Below are positions 8,573-17,228 of a stretch of 64,000 nucleotides of DNA, piece after piece (position 1 is the first letter of the stretch; each line of letters starts with the position of its first letter). The notes under the pieces are model-generated. The model was given only the letters and a program-made list of their open reading frames with translations, was not told the DNA's origin and searched no databases. The position numbers and the translations under genes are program-made. This DNA is from Rhodocaloribacter sp964552015 (lineage in GTDB: Bacteria; Bacteroidota; Rhodothermia; Rhodothermales; ISCAR-4553), in NCBI GenBank assembly GCA_964552015.1, contig CAZKFR010000013.1, positions 3,127 through 67,126 of the forward strand. Reading direction: 5' to 3'.

Positions 8573-10576
8573 ATGAACCGCCGTTCCGCCTTCGTTTTTC
8601 TGCTCCTCGGCCTGGTCGTGTCGGCACGCGCGCAGGAGGCCGACACGCTCTCCGGCACGCTGCCCGCCATCGAGGTGACGGCCACCCGGGGCACGGAGAC
8701 AGCCGAAACGGCGCCGCTCGCGCTCTCCCTTCTGACGCGGTCTCCGGAAGAGGTGGCGCTCACGCCCGGCCTCACGCTCGAGGAGGTCCTGGCCCCGTTG
8801 CCGGGCCTGTGGGTCAACGCACGGGGACACGACGCCGTGGGAGAGCGCGTGGTTGTCCGCGGAGCCGGCAGCCGTGCCGCCTTTGGCGTGCGGGGCATAC
8901 AGGCCCTGCTCGATGGCATCCCGCTGACGATGCCGGACGGACAGGCCATCCTCGACGTCGTCGATCCCACCTTCATCCGTCGTGCCGAACTCATCCGGGG
9001 CCCTGCCGCACACTTCTGGGGCAACGGTAGCGGCGGCGCCCTTGCGCTCTCGACGGCGGCCTTCACGGACCCACCGTTCGGCAGGATTCGAGCCCTCGCC
9101 GGCTCGTACGGCACGCGTCATCTGGCTGCGGAGACCGCCTTCCGGGCCGGCCATCACCGTTTCCACGTTATGGCCTCGGACGCCCGCCGGGACGGCTACC
9201 GTACCCACAGCGCGGGGCGTTTCACCCGGGGCATCGCCCACGGTGACCTCGACCTGGGCGCGCGCACCCACGCCCGCTTCACCGCCGCCTTCGCCGACCA
9301 GGACGCCGAGCACCCGGGCACCCTCACCGCCGACCAGTTCGCCGAGACCCCCCGGGCCGCCAACCCGTCGTTCGTAGCCGCGGCCGCCGGCAAAAAGAGC
9401 CGCCACGCCCAGTCGGCCCTCACCCTGTTCCACACCACCGATCGGGGTGCCCTCGAAGCCACCGTCTATGGCATCCTGCGGACGCTGGACAACCCCCTGC
9501 CGTTCGCGTACATCGACCTGACGCGGCGGGCGGGGGGACTGCGCCTGGCCTGGCGTAACGACCAGGCCCGCCTTCCCTACGGCCTCGCCCTCGACGCCGG
9601 CCTTCAGCACGACGACCGCCGCAACGACGAAAACGACGCGGGCCGCCCCGCCGGGACGCCGCTGCTGGACCAAACCGAGACGGTGCGCAACCTGGCCGCC
9701 TCGGCCCATCTCCGCCTGCCCCTGCCGGCCCACCTCCACCTGACGGCCGGTCTGCGGGCCGACCACCTCCGCTTTTCGCTCGACGACCACCTCCCGCCAG
9801 ATGCCTCCGGGCATCGTACGTTTTTCGCCCTGAGTCCGTCCGTGAGCCTGGCTTTTGAAGCCGGGGACGCCCTTTTCTTCGCCGGCCTGCACACGGCCTT
9901 CGAGACGCCGACAACCACCGAACTCGTAAACCGTCCCGACGGAGCCGACGGTTTCAATCCCGAGGTGCAGCCCGAGCGGACGGTGGGGGTGGAAGCCGGC
10001 GCCCGGGGACGTCGTGCCGGACTGGCGTACGACGTGGCGCTGTTCTGGGCGCACGTCCGGGATCGGCTCCTTCCGTTCCAGACCGCCACGAGCGAGGGAC
10101 GCACGTTCTATCGGAACAGCGGGGGGCTCCGCTATGCCGGCATCGAAGCCGCGTTCGACTGGACGGCCCGGCCGGGTCTTACGCTATCGGCCACCTACAC
10201 GGGCGGCCGGTTCGTGTTCGACGACGGTGAACAGGCCGGTAACCGGCTCCCGGGCGTCCCGGATCATCGCCTGCTCCTCGCCCTGCGCTTCGAGCGCCGC
10301 GGGCTGTGGGGCCGGCTCTCGCTGGAAGCCGTCAGCCACCAGTATACGGATGATGCCAACACGGCCAGGGCCGACGGCTACGCCGTGCTGGACGCACACG
10401 CCGGCCACGGAGGGCTCCAGGCCGGGCCGGTGCGGGTGGCCCCCTTCCTGCAGATCAGCAACGTGTTCGACGTCCGGTACAGCGCCTCGGTGACCGTCAA
10501 CGCCTTTGGCGGGCGCTACTACGAGCCGGCGCCGGGCCGCACCGTGACCGCCGGTCTCAACCTGCTCTTCGACTGA
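8573..10576 (+). CDS. TonB-dependent outer-membrane receptor
   Basis: This 667-residue protein begins with a signal peptide (MNRRSAFVFLLLGLVVSARA, then Q). Residues of about 28-40 form a TonB-box-like segment (LPAIEVTATRG). The plug domain follows, with VVRGAGSRAAFGVRGIQALL, DGIPLTMPDGQAILDVVDP and LIRGPAAHFWGNGSGGALAL, the order found in siderophore/vitamin B12-type receptors. The rest is barrel, ending in GRTVTAGLNLLFD. There is no SusD-like, FecR or sigma-factor partner beside it, so the ligand is unknown; iron-chelate or cobalamin uptake is possible. The next gene (10587-11549) converges on it with only 10 bp between stops. Confidence 0.88.
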   Translation: MNRRSAFVFLLLGLVVSARAQEADTLSGTLPAIEVTATRGTETAETAPLALSLLTRSPEEVALTPGLTLEEVLAPLPGLWVNARGHDAVGERVVVRGAGSRAAFGVRGIQALLDGIPLTMPDGQAILDVVDPTFIRRAELIRGPAAHFWGNGSGGALALSTAAFTDPPFGRIRALAGSYGTRHLAAETAFRAGHHRFHVMASDARRDGYRTHSAGRFTRGIAHGDLDLGARTHARFTAAFADQDAEHPGTLTADQFAETPRAANPSFVAAAAGKKSRHAQSALTLFHTTDRGALEATVYGILRTLDNPLPFAYIDLTRRAGGLRLAWRNDQARLPYGLALDAGLQHDDRRNDENDAGRPAGTPLLDQTETVRNLAASAHLRLPLPAHLHLTAGLRADHLRFSLDDHLPPDASGHRTFFALSPSVSLAFEAGDALFFAGLHTAFETPTTTELVNRPDGADGFNPEVQPERTVGVEAGARGRRAGLAYDVALFWAHVRDRLLPFQTATSEGRTFYRNSGGLRYAGIEAAFDWTARPGLTLSATYTGGRFVFDDGEQAGNRLPGVPDHRLLLALRFERRGLWGRLSLEAVSHQYTDDANTARADGYAVLDAHAGHGGLQAGPVRVAPFLQISNVFDVRYSASVTVNAFGGRYYEPAPGRTVTAGLNLLFD

Positions 10577-10586
10577 GGGCGAGGAC

Positions 10587-11549
10587 TCATACGTCCACCC
10601 AGGGATCGTCGCCGTCGCGCCAGCCGCCCCGGGCCATGTACGGCGTCGTGTACGCCCAGGCCCCCCGTCCCCGGGCATCGATGAGCAGGAGGCCCGCCGT
10701 CGCCCCCTGCCCCTCCGGGTTCCTTACGTCCTGGTAGAGGTGCCGGAGCCGATCACGGACGACCACCTCGACGCTGAGTCCTTCGGCCACCCGATCCACC
10801 GCGCGGGCACAGAGCACCACGGCGGCAATGGCTTCGCCCCAGCCCGTAGCACTGGCCGCGGCACGACCCGACGCGTAATAGCCGGCGCCCGGGATCGGCG
10901 AATCGCCCACCCGACCGGAAGGGCGGAAGGGCGTGCCGCCCGTCGAGGTGGCTGCCGCCAGACGGCCCGACCGGTCGCGTGCCACACAGCCCACCGTCCC
11001 CCGGGGTGTCTGCGGCAAGAAGGCATGGCTGGGATGATAGCCGGCCTGCTCCCGCAGGGCCTCGTAGCGGCGACGTTCCCGCTCGCAGATGAGCACCTCG
11101 TTGTCCACCAGCGGGATACCTTCCGCCGCGGCGAACCGCTCGGCGCCCTCGCCGGCCAGGAGGCGCACCCGTCCGCCCCCCGCCTCCATCAGCCGGCGCG
11201 CCACGCGGATCGGATGCGCCAGCCTCCGAACGCCCATCACCCCGCCATAGTCGAGGGTCGCACCATCCATCAGGCCCGCGTCGAGTTCGACGGTGCCCTC
11301 GCGCGTGAGCACGGCTCCACACCCCGCGTCGAAAGCACCGTGGCCCTCCATCACGGCCACCACCTCGGTGACCACATCGGGGGCCGGCACCCCTTCTCGC
11401 AGCAGACGTCGTCCCACCCGGAGCGCCGCCCGCAGCCCCGCCCGATGGGCTTCATGCTCACCGGGCGGGATGTTCCAGGCCCCGCCGTGCACCAGCAGGG
11501 CGGCCCCGCCCGCCCCCGGCGCCGCCTGGCCCCCACTCCGTATGTCCAT
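10587..11549 (-). CDS. Isoaspartyl peptidase / L-asparaginase family (Ntn-hydrolase, T2)
   Basis: The protein has 320 residues from the ATG at 11549, chosen because GGAGG sits 5 bases upstream; an in-frame ATG at 11561 is possible. Family motifs are LLVHGGAWNIPPGE at the N-terminus, GAFDAGCGAVLTREGTVELDA, and the autoprocessing site TPRGTVGCVARDRSGRLAAA with Thr185 as the expected nucleophile exposed after cleavage, followed by TSTGGTPFRPSGRVGDSP. These enzymes hydrolyse beta-aspartyl (isoaspartyl) dipeptides and L-asparagine. No signal peptide is visible, so it is probably cytoplasmic and used in turnover of damaged peptides. It is divergent from the MscS genes. Confidence 0.88.
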   Translation of the reverse strand: MDIRSGGQAAPGAGGAALLVHGGAWNIPPGEHEAHRAGLRAALRVGRRLLREGVPAPDVVTEVVAVMEGHGAFDAGCGAVLTREGTVELDAGLMDGATLDYGGVMGVRRLAHPIRVARRLMEAGGGRVRLLAGEGAERFAAAEGIPLVDNEVLICERERRRYEALREQAGYHPSHAFLPQTPRGTVGCVARDRSGRLAAATSTGGTPFRPSGRVGDSPIPGAGYYASGRAAASATGWGEAIAAVVLCARAVDRVAEGLSVEVVVRDRLRHLYQDVRNPEGQGATAGLLLIDARGRGAWAYTTPYMARGGWRDGDDPWVDV

Positions 11550-11685
11550 GTTTCCCTCCATTGACCCACCTCCGGAACACCGGGCCAACCTACGGCCACC
11601 CGGCCCGCGTTGCAATAAACCACCCCGGCGGAACGGGAAAAAAACAAGCCGAGCACCCCGCTGGCTCATCCCGGCCACCGGTGCG

Positions 11686-11693
11686 TATATTCG
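11686..11693 (+). promoter_or_regulatory. Candidate -7 element upstream of the MscS pair
   Basis: TATATTCG at 11686-11693 lies 33 bases before the ATG at 11727 and fits the Bacteroidota -7 pattern TAnnTTTG with one mismatch. No clear TTTG lies 19-21 bases upstream, so this call is weak. Confidence 0.3.
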
Positions 11694-11726
11694 GGTTCCA
11701 TCGCTCACCCCCCTCTCACCGTACCC

Positions 11727-12593
11727 ATGGAAACGTTCGTCGCGGGCATCCTGGACCGTCTGCGCTCCTACTTCGACCCCGAAGCGCTGGGCCATCTACT
11801 TACCGATCGGCTGGCCGACCTGATCGTTGCCAGCCTGGTCTTTCTGGCTTTTTACCTGCTCTGGCGCCTGCTACACCGGCTCCTCGACCCGCTCTTTCGA
11901 CGAACGGGCCTCGATGCAACGGCCCGCTCGTTCATGGAGACGGTGCTGAAGTACGCCATCCTGATCCTGGGCCTGATCAACGCCTTCGCCATCATGGGGA
12001 TCAATACCGCCTCCCTGATCGCGAGCCTCGGCATCGCCGGCCTCACCATCGGCTTCGCCGCCCGGGATGCCCTCTCCAACATGATCTCGGGCCTGTTCAT
12101 CTTCTGGGACCGTCCGTTCGTCATCGGGGACCTGATCGAGGTCGGGGACAAATACGGGCAGGTAGAACGCATTACCCTCCGCTCGACCCGCGTCGTAACC
12201 CCCGACGGAAAGATGCTCGCCATCCCCAACAACGAGATCGTCAACAAGACGGTGGCCTCGTACACCAACTTCCCCCACCTCCGGATCGAGGTGGAGGTTA
12301 CCGTGGCCACCCACGAAGACCTGGGGCGTGCCCGCCGCCTGCTCCTCGACCTGGTGCGGGACGACCCCGAGGTGATGCAGGACCCACCGCCGCGCGTCGT
12401 CGTCAAGGCTCTTAACGACTACAACGTGGCCCTGGCGCTGCAGGTCTGGATCGACGACGAGCGGCGGCATATCGAGAAACGCTTTGCGCTGCGCGAGGCC
12501 GTCTTCGAGACCTTCACCCGTGCCGGCGTCGACATGCCCTTCGAAACCCTCTCGCTCACCCCGATCGAAGTCCGTACCGCCCGTTCCGCATGA
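11727..12593 (+). CDS. Small-conductance mechanosensitive channel (MscS family), copy 1
   Basis: The protein has 288 residues, the typical length of minimal MscS. Three hydrophobic segments occupy roughly residues 30-125 (LIVASLVFLAFYLLWRLL; YAILILGLINAFAIMGINTA; SLIASLGIAGLTIGFAARDA). The last of these is the pore helix TM3 with Gly/Ala packing, followed by the conserved NMISGLFIFWDRPFVIGD. The beta domain then carries EVGDKYGQVERITLRSTRVV and PDGKMLAIPNNEIVNKTV. The channel releases solutes on hypo-osmotic shock. Its TGA overlaps the ATG of the next gene (ATGA), which suggests translational coupling. Confidence 0.92.
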   Translation: METFVAGILDRLRSYFDPEALGHLLTDRLADLIVASLVFLAFYLLWRLLHRLLDPLFRRTGLDATARSFMETVLKYAILILGLINAFAIMGINTASLIASLGIAGLTIGFAARDALSNMISGLFIFWDRPFVIGDLIEVGDKYGQVERITLRSTRVVTPDGKMLAIPNNEIVNKTVASYTNFPHLRIEVEVTVATHEDLGRARRLLLDLVRDDPEVMQDPPPRVVVKALNDYNVALALQVWIDDERRHIEKRFALREAVFETFTRAGVDMPFETLSLTPIEVRTARSA

Positions 12594-13723
12594 ACTTCTC
12601 GTTATCGTTTACGCCGGCGCTTCTGCCCCCGGCCTGGCAGGTCCTTCCGCTCGGCCGCCGCCTGCCCGGCACGCCCCAGGCCGTGCCCGATACCACGACC
12701 GCCGACACGCTGGCCCCTGACACGACCTCCTTCCTCGACTACCTTCGGGCCGACTCGACGCTGCTCCGTCTGGCCGAGCCGGCCTCCCTCCATACGTTCA
12801 TCGGAGACCTGAAGGCGATCCTCCTGGATGCCTCGCTGTGGGTCGGCATCCTGGCGCATCTGCTGCACATCCTGCTCATCTTCTTCCTGACGTTCCTCAC
12901 GATCCGCCTGCTCGACAAGATGGTGCGTCAGTGGATCCACCGGTTCGAGGAGTTGCCCGCCCTGCACCCCCGCCGCCAGCGCGCCACGACCATCGGCAAC
13001 CTGATCTCCTCGGCGGCGCGGTACATCCTCTGGCCGATTGCCATCATCATGATGCTGAGCGAACTGCGGGTGGACGTGGGCGCGCTCATCGCCACGGCCG
13101 GCATCGCGGGCCTGGCCATCGGCTTCGGCGCCCAGACGCTCGTCAAGGACATGATCAGCGGCATCTTCCTGCTCTTCGACGACACGATCCACGTCGGCGA
13201 CATGGTCAAGATCGGCGCCGACAGCGGCACGGTCGAGCACATCGGCGTGCGGCTGATCAAGGTGCGCAAGTTTGATGGCGAGGTGCTCATGATCCCGGCC
13301 GGCGAACTCCGCATCTTCGGCAACCGGAGCATCGACTTTGCGCGGGTGATCGTCGAGATCGGCGTCTCCTACGAGCAGGACCTCGACACCATCCTGCCGG
13401 TCATCGAGCGGGTGGCGAACGAATGGGCCGCCGGGCGACGCGAGATCCTCAAGGAGGAAAAGCCGACCGTGCAGGCCATCATGAGCTTCGGCGAGTCGTC
13501 CGTCAACGTCCGCGTCGTGGTGCAGGTGATCCCCGGCGAGCAGTTCCAGGCCGAACGGGACCTGCGGCTGATGCTGAAACGCACCTTCGACGAACTCGGC
13601 ATCGAGATCCCCTTCCCGCGCCGCACCCTCTACGTGCGCGAGGAGAAAGAGACCCCGCCCCGCCGCATCGTGGACCCGCACCGCCCCCCTCCCCCGGAAA
13701 CGGACGTGCCGGAGACGGACTGA
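12590..13723 (+). CDS. Mechanosensitive channel, MscS family, copy 2 with N-terminal extension
   Basis: This second MscS homologue has 377 residues and overlaps the stop of the first by 4 bases. It has an N-terminal extension of about 75 residues including a Thr/Asp/Pro-rich stretch. One transmembrane segment follows (WVGILAHLLHILLIFFLTFL), then TM2/TM3 (YILWPIAIIMMLSELRVDVG; IATAGIAGLAIGFGAQTLVK), the pore region DMISGIFLLFDDTIHVGDMV, and the beta domain (VKIGADSGTVEHIGVRLIKV, EVLMIPAGELRIFGNRS). The C-terminal tail is Pro/Arg-rich. Tandem paralogues may form distinct or mixed heptamers; this is inference. Confidence 0.9.
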   Translation: MNFSLSFTPALLPPAWQVLPLGRRLPGTPQAVPDTTTADTLAPDTTSFLDYLRADSTLLRLAEPASLHTFIGDLKAILLDASLWVGILAHLLHILLIFFLTFLTIRLLDKMVRQWIHRFEELPALHPRRQRATTIGNLISSAARYILWPIAIIMMLSELRVDVGALIATAGIAGLAIGFGAQTLVKDMISGIFLLFDDTIHVGDMVKIGADSGTVEHIGVRLIKVRKFDGEVLMIPAGELRIFGNRSIDFARVIVEIGVSYEQDLDTILPVIERVANEWAAGRREILKEEKPTVQAIMSFGESSVNVRVVVQVIPGEQFQAERDLRLMLKRTFDELGIEIPFPRRTLYVREEKETPPRRIVDPHRPPPPETDVPETD

Positions 13724-13732
13724 AAACCGGTT

Positions 13733-13775
13733 GAACGAGTACCGTTTGACGTTGAACGTGTAACGTTACTCGTTC
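13733..13775. repeat. Inverted-repeat spacer with CGTT/AACG motifs
   Basis: GAACGAGT (13733-13740) and ACTCGTTC (13768-13775) are perfect 8-base inverted arms. The 27-base loop contains further AACGT motifs. The same style of spacer occurs at 176-217, 665-703 and 4181-4198. It lies between the MscS operon stop and the glycosyltransferase start, so it may act as a terminator-like hairpin or be a genome repeat. There is no T-run. Confidence 0.5.
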
Positions 13776-13804
13776 GACGATGAACGCAGCATGACCATCC
13801 GAAC

Positions 13805-14518
13805 ATGCCCATGCGCGTTTCCGTCGTCATTCCGGCCCTCAACGAGGCGGCCTACATCGGGCGCACGCTCGCTGCGCTGGCCGAGGGGAGCGATTCCGGA
13901 GAAATTATTGTCGTGGACGGCGGCTCGACGGACGACACGCCGGCGCTGGCGGCACGGCATGGCGCCCGGGTGCTGACCGGGCCGCGCGGGCGTGGGCGCC
14001 AGATGAATGCCGGCGCGGCCCACGCTTCGGGCGAGGTGCTCTTCTTCCTGCACGCCGACACGCTGCCGCCACCCGGTGCTCTCGACCTGATCCGGCAGAC
14101 CCTCGCCGATCCGTCCGCCGAGGCCGGCGCCTTCCGTCTGGCCTTCGACCACTCGACTCCCCTGCTCCGCTTCTACGGCTTCTGCACCCGGCTGCCCTGG
14201 CCCGCCATCTGCTTCGGCGACCGGGGTCTGTTCGTCCGGCGCTCCGTCTTTGAAGCCCTCGGGGGGTTCTCCGAGGCGCCACTCTTCGAGGACCTCGACC
14301 TCGTCCGGCGGCTCCACCGTCGCGGCGGTTTCCGCTTCCGCCCCGAGCACGTCGTCACGGCCGCCCGGCGGTTCGAGGCACACGGCGCGTTCCGGCAGCA
14401 ACTCCGCAACGTGCGCCTCTGGCTCCACTTCCTGCGCGGCACCGACCCGCACCGCCTTGCCCACCTGTATCCCTACCCGGAAACGACCTGCGAACCCGAG
14501 GTGTCGCGGGGTAGCTAG
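13805..14518 (+). CDS. Family 2 glycosyltransferase, TIGR04283 (arsenosugar-type) subfamily
   Basis: This 237-residue GT-A glycosyltransferase has the N-terminal nucleotide-binding strand (MRVSVVIPALNEAAYIGRTL), the second block IIVVDGGSTDDTPALAARHG, and a DxD-equivalent LHADT after EVLFFL. The sequence GRGRQMNAGAAHASGEV and the later FGDRGLFVRRSVFEALGGF with FEDLDLVRRL match the TIGR04283 subfamily, first named from arsenosugar clusters but widespread. No arsenic genes (arsM, ars efflux) lie in this window, so the acceptor is unknown and the arsenosugar name should not be taken literally. An alternative start is the ATG at 13811. Confidence 0.85.
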   Translation: MPMRVSVVIPALNEAAYIGRTLAALAEGSDSGEIIVVDGGSTDDTPALAARHGARVLTGPRGRGRQMNAGAAHASGEVLFFLHADTLPPPGALDLIRQTLADPSAEAGAFRLAFDHSTPLLRFYGFCTRLPWPAICFGDRGLFVRRSVFEALGGFSEAPLFEDLDLVRRLHRRGGFRFRPEHVVTAARRFEAHGAFRQQLRNVRLWLHFLRGTDPHRLAHLYPYPETTCEPEVSRGS

Positions 14519-14544
14519 AACGGGTCCTTCTGCGCCGCCTCCGC

Positions 14545-17184
14545 TCAATCAAAGGGCTTGGTGCTGTAATTCGGCGCTTCTTTCGTGATATGGACGTTGT
14601 GCGGGTGGCTCTCGCGCACGCCCGACTGCGTCACCCGGACGAACTGGGCCTTCTCGTACAGTTCCTCGATGGTAGCACACCCGCAGTACCCCATGGCCGC
14701 TCGCAGGCCGCCGAGCATCTGGTAGACGACCTCGTGGAGGGTGCCACCGTAGGGAACACGTCCTTCGATGCCCTCGGGCACGAGTTTCTTGATGTCGTCC
14801 TCCACGTCCTGGAAGTAGCGGTCCTTGCTGCCGGCCTGCATGGCTCCGAGCGACCCCATGCCGCGGTAGCTCTTATACTTGCGGCCTTCGAACAGGATGG
14901 TCTCGCCCGGACTCTCCTCAACACGGGCAAAGAGCCCGCCGATCATGACGCTGCTGGCCCCGGCGGCCAGCGCCTTCGGGATGTCGCCCGTGTGCTTGAT
15001 GCCACCGTCGGCGATGATGGGGATACCGTGCGGACGAGCCGCCCGCGCGCACTCCATGACGGCCGTGAGTTGCGGCACCCCGACGCCGGCCACGATCCGG
15101 GTGGTGCAAATCGAGTTGTGCACGATCGCGTTGTCGGCGATGAAGCTGTGGGTGGGGCAATCCACCTCGATGTCATAGACCGGCACCGCCACCCCCAGTC
15201 GCCGCGCCTCCAGTTTCTTGACGATCTGGAATCCCCGGACCCGACGCCGGGCATGCGACACGTTGAGCCGGGAACGCATGCTCGGCCGGCACCGATCCTC
15301 CGCGACCCCGTCCAGTCCACCAGCCGTGGCCGCCTCGGTCCGGCTGTTGGGGAAACTGCCCGTTACCATGAAGCAGAGCACGTTGAACAGTTCGACCAGG
15401 CGGGGCGAGGTGTTGCGGAAACAGAGCCGCCCATCGCCACTTACATGGCCGTCGCTCGCCACCAGGCCGTCGAGGAGCCCCTGCAGGTAGTCCGGGTTGG
15501 TGCACAGATACGCCGGCGGCAGGTGCTTCTCGTTCCGCTTGCCGAAAGAGGCCAGCAGCCGTGCCCAGGGCAAGGAATAGAGATGCAGGCTGATGACGTT
15601 CTTCTTCCCGCCGTCCCACCGGGGACGCACCCCGACGACCTGCTCCACACAGTCGGAAAGCTTCTCGGCCAGGTCGTATTCCTCCGAACCGAAATACCAG
15701 GAAACACGGCCGATCTCGCTGTTGCGTGAGGGGGCGATGAAGGCGTGCCCGTCGCCGAGGAACGTGCCGAAGAGGAAACCCAGCTCGTAGCTGTCCGGGA
15801 TCCGGGTATGGTACCGGTCCAGTTGGCGCTCCTTGCGTATGGCGAACGCCTTCAAATCGATGGAAACGTGTTCCGGCAGTTCAAACCGGATCCGCTCCGG
15901 GAGGAGGAACGTGACGCGCTCGGCGGCTCCCACCTCCTGCCAGGAAAGTTTAGAGCCGCCCCGTTTCGTGGTCTTTTGCAACACGGCCGCATAGCCCTTG
16001 CTGGCAACGGTGGACTCCGCCACCGAAGTCAGGTCGCCGACATAGTACCGGTGATCCGGTGTCACGATGGTTTCGCGGTACGAGGCCGTGTGCCGGACGG
16101 CCATGACCTCCCGGATGCCCGTACACCAGGCCCGCCGGACGGTGACCGGCTGGCCGTGCATGTTGATCACGCGGTCGCCCGGGCGGATGTCTTCGATGTT
16201 CTTGTACGTGGCGTCGGCCATCAGCACGCGGGTGCCGGCGGCGAAGCAGCCGGGGCCTATGCCGACCTTCACGGCGTCCACGCCCGCCGCAATCAGATCC
16301 TCGGTCGCTTCGGGGGTGGCGACGTTGCCGGCGATGAGGTCGAGCGAGGGAAAGCGCTCGCGGACACGGCGGACGGTCCGGAGCACCCCCTCGGAGTGGC
16401 CGTGGGCCGTATCGACCACGACAAAGTCCACGCCGGCCCCGACGAGTGCCTCGACGCGGTCGAGCACGTCGGCCGTCACGCCGACGGCCGCCCCCACCCG
16501 GAGCCGCCCGTGCTCGTCCTTGCAGGCGTTCGGAAACTGCCGTTTCTTCTGGATGTCCTTGAACGTGATGAGCCCGCGCAGCCGCCCCTCTTCGTCCACC
16601 ACCGGCAGCTTTTCGATCTTGTGACGTTGCAGGAGTCGCTCGGCCTCCTCCAGCGTGGTGCCTACCGGCGCGGTGACGAGGCGATCCTTTGTCATCACGT
16701 CGGCGAGCCGGGCCGAGCCGTCCATCTGGAACCGCAGGTCCCGGTTGGTGACGATCCCGACGAGGCGCCCCTCGGCGTCCACGATGGGGATGCCGCCGAT
16801 GGAGTAGCGGGCCATCTGCGCGCGGGCCGCCTGCACCGTATCGTCCGGCGAGAGGGTGATCGGGTCGAGGATCATGCCGCTCTCGCTCCGCTTGACGCGA
16901 CGCACCTCGGCAGCCTGCTGTTCGATGGTCATGTTCTTGTGCAGGACACCTACACCGCCTTCCCGGGCGATGGCGATAGCCATGCGCGCCTCGGTGACGG
17001 TGTCCATGGCCGCCGAGATCAGCGGGGCATTGAGCCGGATGTTTCGGGTCAGCCAGGTCTCGATCGACACCTCGCGCGGCATCACGGCCGAGCGACCCGG
17101 CACCAACAGGACGTCATCGTACGTGAGGCCTTCACCCCGGATCTTATCGGTGACGGGCTGAAGGGGTGTTAGCGGGGTCTGCAT
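14545..17184 (-). CDS. guaB: IMP dehydrogenase, interrupted by an in-frame intein
   Basis: The precursor has 879 residues from the ATG at 17184 (MQTPLTPLQPV), which gives a normal IMPDH N-terminus; an extension to 17292 has no homology. Removing the intein leaves 501 residues, the usual IMPDH length. N-extein residues 1-312 include LTYDDVLLVPGRSAVMPREV, two CBS domains (about 104-155 and 163-215) and VVDTAHGHSEGV. The C-extein begins SICTTRIVAGVGVPQ, with catalytic Cys315 in spliced numbering, then GGIKHTGDIPKALAAGA and the flap YRGMGSLGAMQ. The enzyme oxidises IMP to XMP, the rate-limiting step of GTP synthesis. Without splicing the active-site loop is broken, so splicing must occur for activity. 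It sits 44 bp after rluB on the same strand. Confidence 0.95.
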   Translation of the reverse strand: MQTPLTPLQPVTDKIRGEGLTYDDVLLVPGRSAVMPREVSIETWLTRNIRLNAPLISAAMDTVTEARMAIAIAREGGVGVLHKNMTIEQQAAEVRRVKRSESGMILDPITLSPDDTVQAARAQMARYSIGGIPIVDAEGRLVGIVTNRDLRFQMDGSARLADVMTKDRLVTAPVGTTLEEAERLLQRHKIEKLPVVDEEGRLRGLITFKDIQKKRQFPNACKDEHGRLRVGAAVGVTADVLDRVEALVGAGVDFVVVDTAHGHSEGVLRTVRRVRERFPSLDLIAGNVATPEATEDLIAAGVDAVKVGIGPGCFAAGTRVLMADATYKNIEDIRPGDRVINMHGQPVTVRRAWCTGIREVMAVRHTASYRETIVTPDHRYYVGDLTSVAESTVASKGYAAVLQKTTKRGGSKLSWQEVGAAERVTFLLPERIRFELPEHVSIDLKAFAIRKERQLDRYHTRIPDSYELGFLFGTFLGDGHAFIAPSRNSEIGRVSWYFGSEEYDLAEKLSDCVEQVVGVRPRWDGGKKNVISLHLYSLPWARLLASFGKRNEKHLPPAYLCTNPDYLQGLLDGLVASDGHVSGDGRLCFRNTSPRLVELFNVLCFMVTGSFPNSRTEAATAGGLDGVAEDRCRPSMRSRLNVSHARRRVRGFQIVKKLEARRLGVAVPVYDIEVDCPTHSFIADNAIVHNSICTTRIVAGVGVPQLTAVMECARAARPHGIPIIADGGIKHTGDIPKALAAGASSVMIGGLFARVEESPGETILFEGRKYKSYRGMGSLGAMQAGSKDRYFQDVEDDIKKLVPEGIEGRVPYGGTLHEVVYQMLGGLRAAMGYCGCATIEELYEKAQFVRVTQSGVRESHPHNVHITKEAPNYSTKPFD
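15115..16248 (-). mobile_element. Intein with LAGLIDADG homing endonuclease in GuaB
   Basis: This is a 378-codon in-frame insertion between Gly312 and Ser313 of spliced GuaB. It starts with Cys1 (block A CFAAGTRVLMADATYKNIED then IRPGDRV). Block B is VTPDHRYYV, with the TxxH motif at 63-66. The end is block F/G (VPVYDIEVDCPTHSFIADNA then IVHN), with penultimate His377 and terminal Asn378. The +1 extein residue is Ser. All splicing residues are present, so it looks active. Between them is a two-motif LAGLIDADG endonuclease: YELGFLFGTFLGDGHAF with Asp166 and YLQGLLDGLVASDGHVS with Asp266. The acidic residues of both motifs are intact, so homing may also be active. Inteins are known in this lineage (DnaB of Rhodothermus marinus). 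Confidence 0.95.
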
Positions 17185-17228
17185 GGCGTTGTTGGTTGCG
17201 TGGTAGGTGGGTGGGGGTAGGCTGTGCC

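Noticed and set aside
14545..17184. Frame break or two-gene fusion at the GuaB insertion.
   Set aside because: The frame is continuous, the insertion has canonical intein ends, and the flanks join as an unbroken IMPDH.
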